The notes under the pieces: model-generated | What the model was told of the DNA's origin: nothing | The model's input: only the letters and a program-made list of their open reading frames with translations | Databases searched by the model: none | NCBI RefSeq assembly: GCF_004216905.1 | Contig: NZ_SGXJ01000002.1 | Span: 806,001 to 870,000, forward strand | Direction of reading: 5' to 3' | DNA from: Kribbella sp. VKM Ac-2569 | GTDB taxonomy: Bacteria; Actinomycetota; Actinomycetes; Propionibacteriales; Kribbellaceae | DNA length: 64,000 nucleotides | Position numbers and translations under genes: made by a program | In this document: positions 34,337 to 43,196 of the stretch, in pieces | Position numbering within the stretch: the first letter of the stretch is position 1 | Layout of the letters: each line of letters starts with the position of its first letter

Positions 34337-35366
34337 CCTTCGTGGCGCTGTCCAGCTCGCGCCGCATCCGCTCTCGCTCTGCTCGCAGCAGCCCGAGCAT
34401 CACCAGGTCCAGCAGCATCCCACCGGCGGCCGCGAACTGCGTGGCGGCGAACTGGAAGACCTGTGTCATCAGCAACGACACCAGCACCGCCAGCTCGAAC
34501 AGCCGGACCGCCCGGGCGCGATTGCGCCTCCGCAACGCCAGGGCGCCACGCACCGTGAACGTTGCCGACAGCAAGCTCCCTGCCGTCACGCCGAGCACTG
34601 GAAGTTGGTTGAGGCCCTCACCCAGCACGGCGGCGATGACCAGCGCGGCGACGAACTGGACCGCCAGTGCGGCGACAGCGATGGGCGGTGCCTTCGGGTG
34701 GGTGGCGAGCCGCTCGAACCCGCGTTGCAGCGCCCGCCAGGCCGCGTCCACCGGAGCGGCCAGCTCGACCTCGTCAGGCGGACATGCGGCGAGCAGCTCG
34801 GACGTCTCCCGACGACCCTCGATCTGCAGGGGTACGGCGCGCAGCAGCTCCGCCGCCTCGGCACGGCGCCGCCGGGACAGACCGCCCGCGACACCTTCGA
34901 CGGTGTGGTCGATGACGTTCGCCAGCTCCTCGCGCGGATCGATCGGCCGTCGCGTGGCGAGGAAGCGTGACCCGAGCACGATCAGCACGAAGACGATGTA
35001 CACGATCGCGGCTGTCGGCTTGTAGAAGTAGTTGTTGTCCGAGGTGACGAACTTCCCCACCTCGTCGATGAACAGCCCGAACCCGATCCCGCCGACCGTC
35101 GCGGCGGCCGGCCGCACCACGGGCCCGACGTACCCGAGCAGCAGGGAGATCGCGACCAGCATCAGCAGCCCGCCGGGCAGCACGTGGGCGATGTGCAGGC
35201 CCTTGCCGCCGATCTGCGGGTACCCGCTGAGGCTGAGGATCAGCCGGGTGATCAGCACCGTCGCGACTCCGGACACCACGAACGTGGTCAGGTGCTCCCC
35301 CGAACGCACGTTCCGGACCAACCCTGCCCGCATCAGGTACGACGAACGCTCACCGGTGGCGGTCAT
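34266..35366 (-). CDS. integral membrane protein of unknown function
   Basis: A 366-residue protein. The first four membrane segments lie within residues 25-135 and contain FIDEVGKFVTSDNNYFYKPT, a conserved-looking acidic and aromatic motif. A soluble helical middle covers about 140-225, and three or four further membrane segments follow. The C-terminus is charged and proline-rich. I do not recognise a family. It is convergent with the MFS gene, overlapping by 71 bp, the longest overlap in the window. Confidence 0.82.
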   Translation of the reverse strand: MTATGERSSYLMRAGLVRNVRSGEHLTTFVVSGVATVLITRLILSLSGYPQIGGKGLHIAHVLPGGLLMLVAISLLLGYVGPVVRPAAATVGGIGFGLFIDEVGKFVTSDNNYFYKPTAAIVYIVFVLIVLGSRFLATRRPIDPREELANVIDHTVEGVAGGLSRRRRAEAAELLRAVPLQIEGRRETSELLAACPPDEVELAAPVDAAWRALQRGFERLATHPKAPPIAVAALAVQFVAALVIAAVLGEGLNQLPVLGVTAGSLLSATFTVRGALALRRRNRARAVRLFELAVLVSLLMTQVFQFAATQFAAAGGMLLDLVMLGLLRAERERMRRELDSATKAKALRLPPDLDLPPFPEDPSDPV

Positions 35367-35437
35367 GGGGCCACACGTTAGCGCCCCGCCCGGCCGCTCT
35401 CGGCTTCCGCCTATGGGGGCCGGTCCGTCTCAGAGGA

Positions 35438-35473
35438 TGAATACGAATGCAGACAGGAGTGAATACGAATGCA
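35438..35473. promoter_or_regulatory. direct repeat upstream of sugar ABC operon
   Basis: TGAATACGAATGCA occurs at 35438-35451 and 35460-35473, 22 bp apart (two helical turns). It is a likely activator or repressor site for the ABC operon that starts 189 bp downstream. The rest of the 295-bp gap shows no gene. Confidence 0.5.
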
Positions 35474-35576
35474 CTGCGGTATTGCGCATCCTCCAGCGGC
35501 GTCCTACTCTCTCGCCTAGTGGAACACCACTTCCGCCAAGTGGTATGTCCTGGTGGCACCGACTGCCCACGAGACC

Positions 35577-35608
35577 GGCCGAAGCCCTTCCGTCCGAAGG
35601 CTTCGGCC
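35577..35608 (+). terminator. strong hairpin in leader of ABC operon
   Basis: GGCCGAAGCC (35577-35586) pairs perfectly with GGCTTCGGCC (35599-35608); the inner TTC/GAA can extend the stem around a bulged C. CATTTTCC follows. No plus-strand gene lies upstream in the gap, so it looks like a leader attenuator, or the end of a small RNA from the repeats at 35438. Confidence 0.5.
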
Positions 35609-35661
35609 CATTTTCCAGCGAGTTTCTACATCGGTGAAGAAGGCCCTGAGAGGAGGCCACC

Positions 35662-36633
35662 ATGAGCACGAGTACCGAGATCTCCGCTCCGGCAGGCCGC
35701 GAACCGACAGCTGACGGTCCTGACCGCAGCACCCCCGCGACACGGCCCAAACCCGGCAGCCGACGTGACCGCGTCGCCTATCTGTTCCTGGCGCCCTGGT
35801 TCGTGGGACTGCTGCTGCTCACGGCCGGCCCGCTGCTCGGGTCCCTGTACCTGTCGTTCACCAAGTTCAACCTGCTGCAGCCACCTGCCTGGACCGGCTT
35901 CGGCAACTACCTGAAGATGTTCACCGACGACCCGCGCTACCTGCAGTCGTTGAAGGTCACCTTCATCTACGTCGTCCTGACGGTCCCCCTGCAACTGGGA
36001 TTCGCGCTGGCGGTCGCCGTCATGCTGAACCGGCCGCTGCGGGGGATGGCGTGGTACCGCTCGATCTACTACATCCCCTCGCTGCTCGGCGGCAGCGTCG
36101 CGATCGCGGTGATCTGGGGGCAACTGTTCGACGACGACGGCGTCCTGAACAGCTTCCTCGCGTTCTTCGGCGTCGCCGGCCGCAGTTGGATCTCCAGCCC
36201 TGACACGGCCCTCTACACGCTGGTGCTGCTGAACATCTGGCAGTTCGGGTCGCCGATGGTGATCTTCCTGGCCGGACTCAAACAGATACCGCAGGAGTTG
36301 TACGACGCGGCGTCCGTGGACGGCGCGAGCTCCTGGCGGAGGTTCCGATCGGTCACGGTGCCGCTGCTGACACCGATCATCTTCTTCAACGTGGTGCTGC
36401 AGATCATCCAGGCGTTCCAGGCCTTCACGCCGGCCTACGTCGTGAGCGGCGGCAGCGGCGGGCCGTCGGACTCCACGTTGTTCTACACGCTCTACCTGTA
36501 CCAGCAGGGATTCACGAATCTGAACATGGGCTACGCCTCCGCGATGGCGTGGGTGCTGCTGCTGATCATCGCCACCTTCACGCTGATCAATTTCGGACTC
36601 GCCCGGCGCTGGGTCTACTACGAGGACCGCTGA
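35662..36633 (+). CDS. sugar ABC transporter permease (MalF type)
   Basis: A 323-residue permease with six membrane segments after a soluble 35-residue N-terminus. The EAA loop that docks the ATPase reads ELYDAASVDGASSWRRFRSV. The ATG follows GAGAGGAGG. It forms the membrane channel with the next gene. Order here is permease-permease-binding protein-hydrolase, with the binding protein third, which is less usual. No ATPase gene is nearby, so a shared MsiK-type ATPase is expected (family knowledge). Confidence 0.93.
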   Translation: MSTSTEISAPAGREPTADGPDRSTPATRPKPGSRRDRVAYLFLAPWFVGLLLLTAGPLLGSLYLSFTKFNLLQPPAWTGFGNYLKMFTDDPRYLQSLKVTFIYVVLTVPLQLGFALAVAVMLNRPLRGMAWYRSIYYIPSLLGGSVAIAVIWGQLFDDDGVLNSFLAFFGVAGRSWISSPDTALYTLVLLNIWQFGSPMVIFLAGLKQIPQELYDAASVDGASSWRRFRSVTVPLLTPIIFFNVVLQIIQAFQAFTPAYVVSGGSGGPSDSTLFYTLYLYQQGFTNLNMGYASAMAWVLLLIIATFTLINFGLARRWVYYEDR

Positions 36634-37493
36634 TGACGACGCTCCAGCACACTCCCACAGACCGTCGGCGCGCACGCAGGTGGTTGACCCACCTCGCGTT
36701 GATCGCCGGAACCCTGGTGATGGTCTACCCGCTGCTCTGGATGGCCGGCGGATCCTTCAAGGACGAGAAGGACATCTTCTCCCAGCTGAACCCGTTCCCC
36801 AGCTCGCTCGACCCGCGTAACTACATCGCGGGCTGGACCGCGACCGATCCCACCTTCACCCGGTTCTACATCAACTCGCTGCTGATCGCGGTACTCGCCG
36901 TAGCCGGCAACGTGATCGCCTGCACGCTCACGGCGTACGCGTTCGCCCGGCTGGAGTTCCGCGGCAAGAAGGTGTTCTTCGGCATCATGCTCGGTTCGAT
37001 CATGTTGCCGGCGCACGCGCTGCTGATCCCGCAGTACGTGCTGTTCTTCAACCTCGGCTGGGTGAACACCTATCTCCCGCTGGTGGTGCCGAACTTCCTG
37101 GCCACGGACGCGTTCTTCATCTTCTTGATGGTCCAGTTCATCCGCACGATCCCGCGCACGCTGGACGAGGCCGCGATGATCGACGGCTGCGGCAAGGTCC
37201 GCATCTTCAGCCGGATCATCCTGCCGCTGACCGGCCCGGTGCTGATCACCACGATGATCTTCACCTTCATCTGGACGTACAACGACTTCTTCGCCCAGCT
37301 GATCTACCTGTCCTACCCCAGCAGCGAGACCGTTCCGGTCGCTCTGCGGCGGTTCGTCGACGCGACCGGCGACTCGTCGTACGGGCAACTGCTGGCCATG
37401 TCGGTGCTGTCGCTGGTGCCGACCTTCATCGTCTTCCTCCTCGCCCAGCGCCGGATCGTCGAGGGCATCGCCACGACCGGCCTCAAGGGCTAG
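36633..37493 (+). CDS. sugar ABC transporter permease (MalG type)
   Basis: A 286-residue permease with six membrane segments. The EAA loop is TLDEAAMIDGCGKVRIFSRI. The ATG overlaps the TGA of the first permease by one base (TGATG), so the pair is translationally coupled. The C-terminal VPTFIVFLLAQRRIVEGIAT is the usual family ending. It is partner of the preceding permease for import of an oligosaccharide. Confidence 0.93.
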   Translation: MTTLQHTPTDRRRARRWLTHLALIAGTLVMVYPLLWMAGGSFKDEKDIFSQLNPFPSSLDPRNYIAGWTATDPTFTRFYINSLLIAVLAVAGNVIACTLTAYAFARLEFRGKKVFFGIMLGSIMLPAHALLIPQYVLFFNLGWVNTYLPLVVPNFLATDAFFIFLMVQFIRTIPRTLDEAAMIDGCGKVRIFSRIILPLTGPVLITTMIFTFIWTYNDFFAQLIYLSYPSSETVPVALRRFVDATGDSSYGQLLAMSVLSLVPTFIVFLLAQRRIVEGIATTGLKG

Positions 37494-37510
37494 CCCGAAA
37501 GGAATCAGTC

Positions 37511-38821
37511 ATGACCACACCGATCGGCCGGCGACACTTCCTGCAGGCCGGACTCACGGCCGGCATCCTCGCCCCGCTGCTGTCGGCCTGCAACCTCGAC
37601 CCCGCGGCCAAGGAGGCGAAGGAATCCGTCCGGTTCAGCAGCTACGGCGACCCGACCAAACTCGGCCTGCGCGGCAAACTCGCGGGACTGTACACCTCGA
37701 GCCATCCGGACGTGAAGATCGTTTTCGAGGGCACGGCGACCGCGGAGTACTGGGACAAGCTCGCCACCCAGATGGCCGGCGGCAACGCCCCGGACGTGAT
37801 CAACATCGACGCCCCGCGGATCGGCCAGTACGGCGCGGCCGGGGCGCTGCAGACCTTGCAGAAGTACATCCCGGACACCATCGACACCAAGCCGATCGAC
37901 CACAACCTGCTCGTCCAGGGCCAGCTGAAGGGCGAGCAGTTCGGCATCCCGGTCGCGATGAGCACCTACAGCATGGGGTACGACGTGACCGTGCTCGACC
38001 AGCTCGGCCTGGAACACCCGAAGGAGGCGTGGACCTGGACCGAGTTCGCGGCCCTGGCCAACGAGATCCGGCAGAAGTCCGGCAAGAAGATCTACGGTGC
38101 GGAGGACCCCAGCGGGGACACGGCGTCGTTGCAGATCTTCCTGCGTGGCAAGGGCGAGGACCTGTACAAGGACGGCACGCTCGCCTTCGCCGACTCGTCG
38201 CTGACCGAGTGGTTCGAGTACTGGGCCGCGCTGCGGGCCACCGGCGGCACCATTCCCGCCGACATCGCGGCGCAGGCGAAGTACGGCGATTGGCCGACCG
38301 GGCCGCTGGTCAAGAAGCAGGCGGCCCTCGCGCACATCCAGACGCCCAATCTCAAGGGCGGTTTCCAGGACCTGACCGAGCACACCATCGACATCACCCT
38401 GCCGCCGCGGAACACGAAGGACGGCAAGTGCGGGACGTTCCCGGCGCCGAGCAGCTTCCTGTCGCTGAACGCACGGAGCAAGCGTGCGGACGACGGCGCC
38501 GCGTTCATGAACTGGTTCGCCAACGGCGAGGAGGCCGCGAAGACCTTGCGGCTGATCAGCGGACCGCCCGCATCCGCCGCCGGCCGCGACGTGCTGCTCA
38601 AGGGGAGCGATCTGTCGGCCAGCGAGAAGCAGGTGCTGGCCTACACCGACCTGGCGCTGAAGAACTCGTCCGCCCCGCCGCAGGCCAGCCCGGCCGCCTC
38701 GACGGCCGTCGCCGACCTGTTGCTGAAGACCAGTCAGGACGTCGCGTTCAAGAAGATCTCGATCAAGCAGGGCGTCCAGAAGTTCGTCGCCGACGCCCGC
38801 AAGACCCTCGACGGCAAGTGA
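37511..38821 (+). CDS. sugar-binding lipoprotein, Tat-type signal
   Basis: A 436-residue extracellular solute-binding protein (family 1). The N-terminus GRRHFLQAG carries a twin arginine, and the lipobox LLSAC makes it a Tat-exported lipoprotein. The two-lobed periplasmic-binding fold follows (VINIDAPRIGQYGAAGALQT; GYDVTVLDQLGLEHPKEAWT). It delivers a sugar to the two permeases just upstream. The ribosome site AAAGGAA is good. The gene is followed 10 bp later by the glycoside-hydrolase-like gene, which likely acts on the imported sugar. Confidence 0.92.
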   Translation: MTTPIGRRHFLQAGLTAGILAPLLSACNLDPAAKEAKESVRFSSYGDPTKLGLRGKLAGLYTSSHPDVKIVFEGTATAEYWDKLATQMAGGNAPDVINIDAPRIGQYGAAGALQTLQKYIPDTIDTKPIDHNLLVQGQLKGEQFGIPVAMSTYSMGYDVTVLDQLGLEHPKEAWTWTEFAALANEIRQKSGKKIYGAEDPSGDTASLQIFLRGKGEDLYKDGTLAFADSSLTEWFEYWAALRATGGTIPADIAAQAKYGDWPTGPLVKKQAALAHIQTPNLKGGFQDLTEHTIDITLPPRNTKDGKCGTFPAPSSFLSLNARSKRADDGAAFMNWFANGEEAAKTLRLISGPPASAAGRDVLLKGSDLSASEKQVLAYTDLALKNSSAPPQASPAASTAVADLLLKTSQDVAFKKISIKQGVQKFVADARKTLDGK

Positions 38822-38831
38822 TTGGAGCCCT

Positions 38832-41363
38832 ATGTCCGAGTTCGTGACCCGGAACGAGCAGAATCCCGTCACCACCGGCCGGATCGCCAGCTGGGCGGCC
38901 GAGCAACTGGTGGAAGCCCTGGCAACGAAGGGGGTCACCGCAGAGATCCGGCTGGCCACCCCCGACGAGGTTCCCGCCGCGGACCTTGCCGCCGTACCCG
39001 AGGCATACGCCGTCCTCCGGCACGACAACGAGATCGTTGTTGTCGGCAACGACGAGACCGGCCTCCGCTGTGGGCTGCTCGAGCTCGCCGACCGGGTCGC
39101 CGCCGGCGCCGACCTCGGCGCCACGTTGCCCTTCGCCGAGCAGCCGGCCGTTCCCGTCCGGGGTGTGGTGCGGTCGTTCTCCAGCGTGGACGAGGACCTG
39201 TCCTGGTACCACGACAAGCAGTTCTGGACCGAGTACCTGACCTGGCTGGCAGCGTCCCGGTTCAACCGGTTCCACCTCGCGCTCGGCATGCAGTACAACT
39301 ACGGCGCCGATCGGCACGGCGCCACCGACAACTACCTGTGCTTCGCCTATCCGTTCCTGTTCGACGTTGACGGCTACGAGGTCCGGGCCGAGGGGGTCGG
39401 CGCGGACGAACAGAAGCGCAACCTGGAGATGCTGCGCTTCATCGCCGCCGAGAGCAGGCGCCGCGGGCTGAAGTTCCAGCTCGGTCTGTGGAACCACGCG
39501 TACGACTACGGCCGGGACTCGGTGCACCGGTACCCGATCACCGGCATCGGTCCGGATAACCACGCGGCGTACTGCGGGGCCGCCATCGCCCAGCTGCTCA
39601 CCGAGTGTCCCGATATCGACGGGCTCACGTTCCGGGTGCACTACGAAGGCGGCATCCACGACGACGGGCACGAGGTCTTCTGGCGGGCGGTGTTCGAAGG
39701 AGCGAACTCGGTCGGCCGGCCGCTCGAGATCGACATGCACGCCAAAGGTGTCGATCAGGCCCTGCTCGATGCCGTCGACCTGCCGAACCTGTCCGCGGTG
39801 CTGTCCGCGAAGTACTGGGCCGAGCACGTCGGACTGCCGTACCACCAGGCCTCGATCCGGGCACGGGAGGCGGCCAAACCGATCCCGGCCGGCCACGAGA
39901 TGAAAGGCATCACCGAGTTCTCCCGGCGGTTCACCCGCTACGGGTACGGCGACTTCCTGCGCGAGGACCGGACCGTGGACCTCATGTTCAGGGTCTGGCC
40001 GGGCACCCAGAAACTCCTCGCCTGGGGCGATCCCGCGATCGCGGCCGGATACGGGCGGCTGTCGACGTTCGGCGGCTCCCGCGGTGTCGACCTGTGTGAA
40101 CCCCTGTTCTTCAAAGGGCGCAAGGGCAGCGGCGAACCGGGGGCCCGCGACCCGTACATCCGCGAGGACCTCCGGCTGCCCGGGAACCGGGAGTGGACCA
40201 AGTACCGCTACGGCTACCTGCTGTGGGGGCGGCTGCTCTACAACCCGGAGTCCGAGCCCGAGACGTGGCGTCGCCATCTTCGGACGACGTACGGCGAGGC
40301 CGCGGCGGGCGTGGAGGACGCGCTGAGCCCGCTCAGCCGGATCCTCCCGTTGGTGACCGTGGTCCACGGCGTCGGCGGATCGAACAACGGCTACTGGCCG
40401 GAGGTGTACCTCAACCTCCCGATCTCGTCGCGGGTGCACTCGGATCACTACGCCGGCGACACCGACGCCCCGGCGAACTGGGGTGGCGTCAGCCCGTTCG
40501 ACCCGACGACCTTCTACGGCATCGACGAGTACGTCGCGGCGCTGGCCGGGGACGAACTCTCGGCCAAGTACACGCCGCTGGAGGTGGCCTCCTGGATCGA
40601 GCGGCTGGTCGCCGACGGGCAGCAGGCGCTCGACCGCGCCCAGCAGGTCGCCGACCGGTCGGACCCGCAGGTTCGCAGGGTCCTGATCGACCTGGAAGTC
40701 CTGGTCAGGCTAGGCAGGTTCTTCGCCGGCAAGTTCCGGGCCGCGGTCGACTACTCGACGTACCGGGCGACCGGGGCGGTCGGTTCGCTGGAGTCGGCGC
40801 TGCGCCGCTACCGGACCGCGCGGGACGTGTACGCCGAGATCCCGGCCATCGTCGACGGCGTCTATCAGCGAGACCTGCGGTTCGGGATCGAGGCGTCCGA
40901 GCACGGTCACTGGGCGGATCGAGTCCCGGACATGGACACCGACCTGGCAGCCCTCGCCGAGGAACTGCGCGAAGCGGCAGGGACCGCCCGATCAGGAGCC
41001 GCTCTGCCCGCAGCACCGACTCGGCCGCCCACGCCAGGCGTGGAACACACGGTTCCGGACAGCTTCGAACGGGGCAAACCAGCAACCCTCTCGCTGGAGG
41101 TGGTGAATCCGGACGTGGTCGGCGCGACGCTGCACTACCGGCACGTGGACCAGTCCGAGTCCTGGCAGCAGGTCCCGATGGAGTTGTCCGGCCGGACCAT
41201 CTCAGCCACGATCGACGGCGAGTACACAGCCTCGACGTACCCGCTGATGTACTTCTTCAGCGTCCGGCACCGTGACGGTGGGCAAGCCCTTTACCCCGGC
41301 CTGGCCGCCGACCTGTCCAACCAGCCGTACGTCGTCCTGGGGTCGGCGACCGTCAGCGGATGA
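38832..41363 (+). CDS. large cytoplasmic glycoside-hydrolase-like enzyme
   Basis: An 843-residue protein with no signal peptide. The N-terminal 100 residues (IVVVGNDETGLRCGLLELAD, then PVRGVVRSF) look like the small beta-sandwich that precedes the barrel in GH20/GH67-type hydrolases. Residues 110-470 look like a TIM barrel (WTEYLTWLAASRFNRFHLAL), with candidate acid residues in RVHYEGGIHDD (Glu near 271), LEIDMHAKG (near 298) and EMKGITEF (near 356). A helical region (550-720) and a C-terminal beta domain follow. It is the last gene of the ABC operon, so it probably cuts an imported, perhaps acidic, oligosaccharide. I cannot assign a GH family. Confidence 0.72.
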   Translation: MSEFVTRNEQNPVTTGRIASWAAEQLVEALATKGVTAEIRLATPDEVPAADLAAVPEAYAVLRHDNEIVVVGNDETGLRCGLLELADRVAAGADLGATLPFAEQPAVPVRGVVRSFSSVDEDLSWYHDKQFWTEYLTWLAASRFNRFHLALGMQYNYGADRHGATDNYLCFAYPFLFDVDGYEVRAEGVGADEQKRNLEMLRFIAAESRRRGLKFQLGLWNHAYDYGRDSVHRYPITGIGPDNHAAYCGAAIAQLLTECPDIDGLTFRVHYEGGIHDDGHEVFWRAVFEGANSVGRPLEIDMHAKGVDQALLDAVDLPNLSAVLSAKYWAEHVGLPYHQASIRAREAAKPIPAGHEMKGITEFSRRFTRYGYGDFLREDRTVDLMFRVWPGTQKLLAWGDPAIAAGYGRLSTFGGSRGVDLCEPLFFKGRKGSGEPGARDPYIREDLRLPGNREWTKYRYGYLLWGRLLYNPESEPETWRRHLRTTYGEAAAGVEDALSPLSRILPLVTVVHGVGGSNNGYWPEVYLNLPISSRVHSDHYAGDTDAPANWGGVSPFDPTTFYGIDEYVAALAGDELSAKYTPLEVASWIERLVADGQQALDRAQQVADRSDPQVRRVLIDLEVLVRLGRFFAGKFRAAVDYSTYRATGAVGSLESALRRYRTARDVYAEIPAIVDGVYQRDLRFGIEASEHGHWADRVPDMDTDLAALAEELREAAGTARSGAALPAAPTRPPTPGVEHTVPDSFERGKPATLSLEVVNPDVVGATLHYRHVDQSESWQQVPMELSGRTISATIDGEYTASTYPLMYFFSVRHRDGGQALYPGLAADLSNQPYVVLGSATVSG

Positions 41364-41439
41364 GGGCCGCGATCACCACGATCGCGACGAGCGCTATCAA
41401 GACGACAGTGGTGACGAGTCGACGGGTCCGGGGGTCCAC
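41353..41439 (-). CDS. 28-residue single-span membrane peptide
   Basis: GTG start, 28 residues: a basic head (DPRTRRLV) and then one hydrophobic helix (TTVVLIALVAIVVIAALIR). Very small proteins of this layout are frequent in actinobacteria. It starts 10 bp after the stop of the acyltransferase fusion gene on the same strand, and its end overlaps the 3' end of the hydrolase gene. The start codon lies in the 3' arm region of a strong hairpin, which argues for caution. Confidence 0.45.
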   Translation of the reverse strand: MDPRTRRLVTTVVLIALVAIVVIAALIR

Positions 41440-41462
41440 TGGTTCAGGCTAGTGGACCCCCG
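41429..41462. terminator. strong bidirectional hairpin
   Basis: CGGGGGTCCACT (41429-41440) and AGTGGACCCCCG (41451-41462): perfect 12-bp arms and a 10-nt loop, between the convergent hydrolase and acyltransferase-fusion genes and overlapping the stop of the latter. Confidence 0.65.
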
Positions 41463-43089
41463 CCCGCGCGGCGACCAGCGGCTCCGGGCGGTGTACGCCG
41501 CGGGGGCGGTAGCCGAGTGCGTCGGACAGGCCGAGGTAGTCGGACAGCAGCCAGATGATGGCCAGCCACATCTCCGTGCCTTGCAGGCCCGGAATGGCGC
41601 GGTCGTCGGTGCCGTCCGGGGCGAACGCGAAGCCGGCGCCGTCGACCCAGCGGGTCAGGATCGCGCGCAGCTGCGCCTCGGCCCAGCGACGGCCCTCCTG
41701 CTCGCCGTACGTCGTCTGCTTGCGCGCCAGCCACAGCGGGTGGATGACGTCGAGCACGTTGCACGCGTTGTAGTTGTCGCCGGTGAACATGCGTCGGTCG
41801 TTGCTGTGGGCAAGAACCGTGGTGACGGCCTGCTCGGGATACGGCAGCGGGAGCCCGAACTGGGCGTAGGTGCCGCGGGTGAGGCGGTAGAAACCGTTCA
41901 CGACCTGCAGCAGTCCGTCGTCGGGATGCGGCGAACCCCAGGTCCCGGAAGCCGGGTCGACCCGCGTGAGCAGCCATCCCATCAGCTGCTCCAGTGCGCC
42001 GGATTCCTTGTAATCGTGGAGGTTTCGGGCGAACGCCGTACCGAGTGCGTCGATGCCGGAGCCGGCCGACCATGCTCTCCTTGCCCAGGGCAAGTTGTCG
42101 AGATCGTCGAGGGTGAAGTCCGTGGTGATCGGGTGCTCGAAGCTGCTGCCGAGGACCTGCAGAGCGTAGCCGACGCACAGGACGTGGTAGCTCGCGGGCC
42201 CTTCCAGAACTGAGAGTTCGGCGTCCGACGGCTTGCCGAGACCGTCGTCGGAGAGGTCTCCGGGTGATACCAGTCCGGTGGCCGGATCCTGGCGTGCGCG
42301 GAGTCGCCGGACGAGATCGTCACGGGTGTGGCCGGCCGGCGTCCGACGTACCAGCAGGTCCGCGATCTCGACGGCGTCGCACCAGGGGCGGATCTCGGGT
42401 TCACGGTCGATCCCGGGACGGTCGACGAAGCGGGAGCCGTCCCAGCAGCGCGCGAGTACGTCGTCGGTCTGCTCGCGAGCCTTCGCGGCGAACGATTTCA
42501 GCAAGGTCGGTAGATCACCTGACATGGATGCTCCTGTCCGCGAGCGGAGGATTCGGGCGGGGTTGCCGGCCGCGACCGAGTCGGCCGGGATGTCCTTGGT
42601 GACGACCGCGCCGGCGCCGATGATGGTGTGCGGGCCGACTGTGACGCCGTCCAGGATCGTCACATTGGAGCCGATCCAGACGTCGTCGCCGATCGTGATG
42701 CCGACGGCGGTGTGCGGCTGCTTGAAGATCGGCTCGCCGGGCGCGGTGCCGTGGTTGAAGGCGAGCAGCGACGTGTGCGCACCGATCCGGACGCCGTCGC
42801 CGATCGTCACCACACCGCGCACCGCGGCGAACGGGTTGATCGTCGAATCGGCGCCGAGCGCGATCCGGCCGGTGACGTAGGCGTGCGCGGCGATGTACGA
42901 ACGGTCCCCCATCCGGAGTTCGTCGCAGTACACCGCGGCCGACTCCGCGACGTACACGTCCGGGGCGAGCTCGAGCGACCCGCCGAGCCGCGCCTGTCGT
43001 TCGGCCTGCCGGTCACGCTCGGCCTCGGAGGCCTTCCGGGCGTACTCCCAGGGCAGGAAATCCAGTCGCAACGGCTCGTTCGGCACCAT
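41449..43089 (-). CDS. acyltransferase fused to helical (alpha/alpha) domain
   Basis: A 546-residue two-domain protein. Residues 1-188 are a left-handed beta-helix O-acetyltransferase (WbbJ/xenobiotic acetyltransferase type) with catalytic-site FNHGTAPGEP and the hexapeptide block IGDDVWIGSNVTILDGVTVG, closing with IPADSVAAGNPAR. Residues 198-546 are all helical with an (alpha/alpha) toroid look (GTWGSPHPDDGLLQVVNGFY, NACNVLDVIHPLWLARKQTT), as in some hydrolases and epimerases. An internal ATG at 42525 with AGGAG 7 bp upstream could start the second domain alone. It is convergent with the hydrolase and divergent from LacI, so it belongs to the sugar island. Confidence 0.82.
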   Translation of the reverse strand: MVPNEPLRLDFLPWEYARKASEAERDRQAERQARLGGSLELAPDVYVAESAAVYCDELRMGDRSYIAAHAYVTGRIALGADSTINPFAAVRGVVTIGDGVRIGAHTSLLAFNHGTAPGEPIFKQPHTAVGITIGDDVWIGSNVTILDGVTVGPHTIIGAGAVVTKDIPADSVAAGNPARILRSRTGASMSGDLPTLLKSFAAKAREQTDDVLARCWDGSRFVDRPGIDREPEIRPWCDAVEIADLLVRRTPAGHTRDDLVRRLRARQDPATGLVSPGDLSDDGLGKPSDAELSVLEGPASYHVLCVGYALQVLGSSFEHPITTDFTLDDLDNLPWARRAWSAGSGIDALGTAFARNLHDYKESGALEQLMGWLLTRVDPASGTWGSPHPDDGLLQVVNGFYRLTRGTYAQFGLPLPYPEQAVTTVLAHSNDRRMFTGDNYNACNVLDVIHPLWLARKQTTYGEQEGRRWAEAQLRAILTRWVDGAGFAFAPDGTDDRAIPGLQGTEMWLAIIWLLSDYLGLSDALGYRPRGVHRPEPLVAARAGVH

Positions 43090-43106
43090 GGGAAAACGCT
43101 ATCCAA

Positions 43107-43134
43107 TTCTCGGGATGCAGACCAGCCCCGAGAA
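43107..43134. promoter_or_regulatory. inverted repeat between LacI gene and acyltransferase fusion
   Basis: TTCTCGGG-N12-CCCGAGAA, perfect 8-bp arms, in the 107-bp divergent promoter. It could be the operator for either gene. Confidence 0.45.
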
Positions 43135-43196
43135 CCCGCTGCTAACCTCCCGTCTGACATGAACACTTTTCCGTCTGTGCGAGGGGCGGCCGGGCG

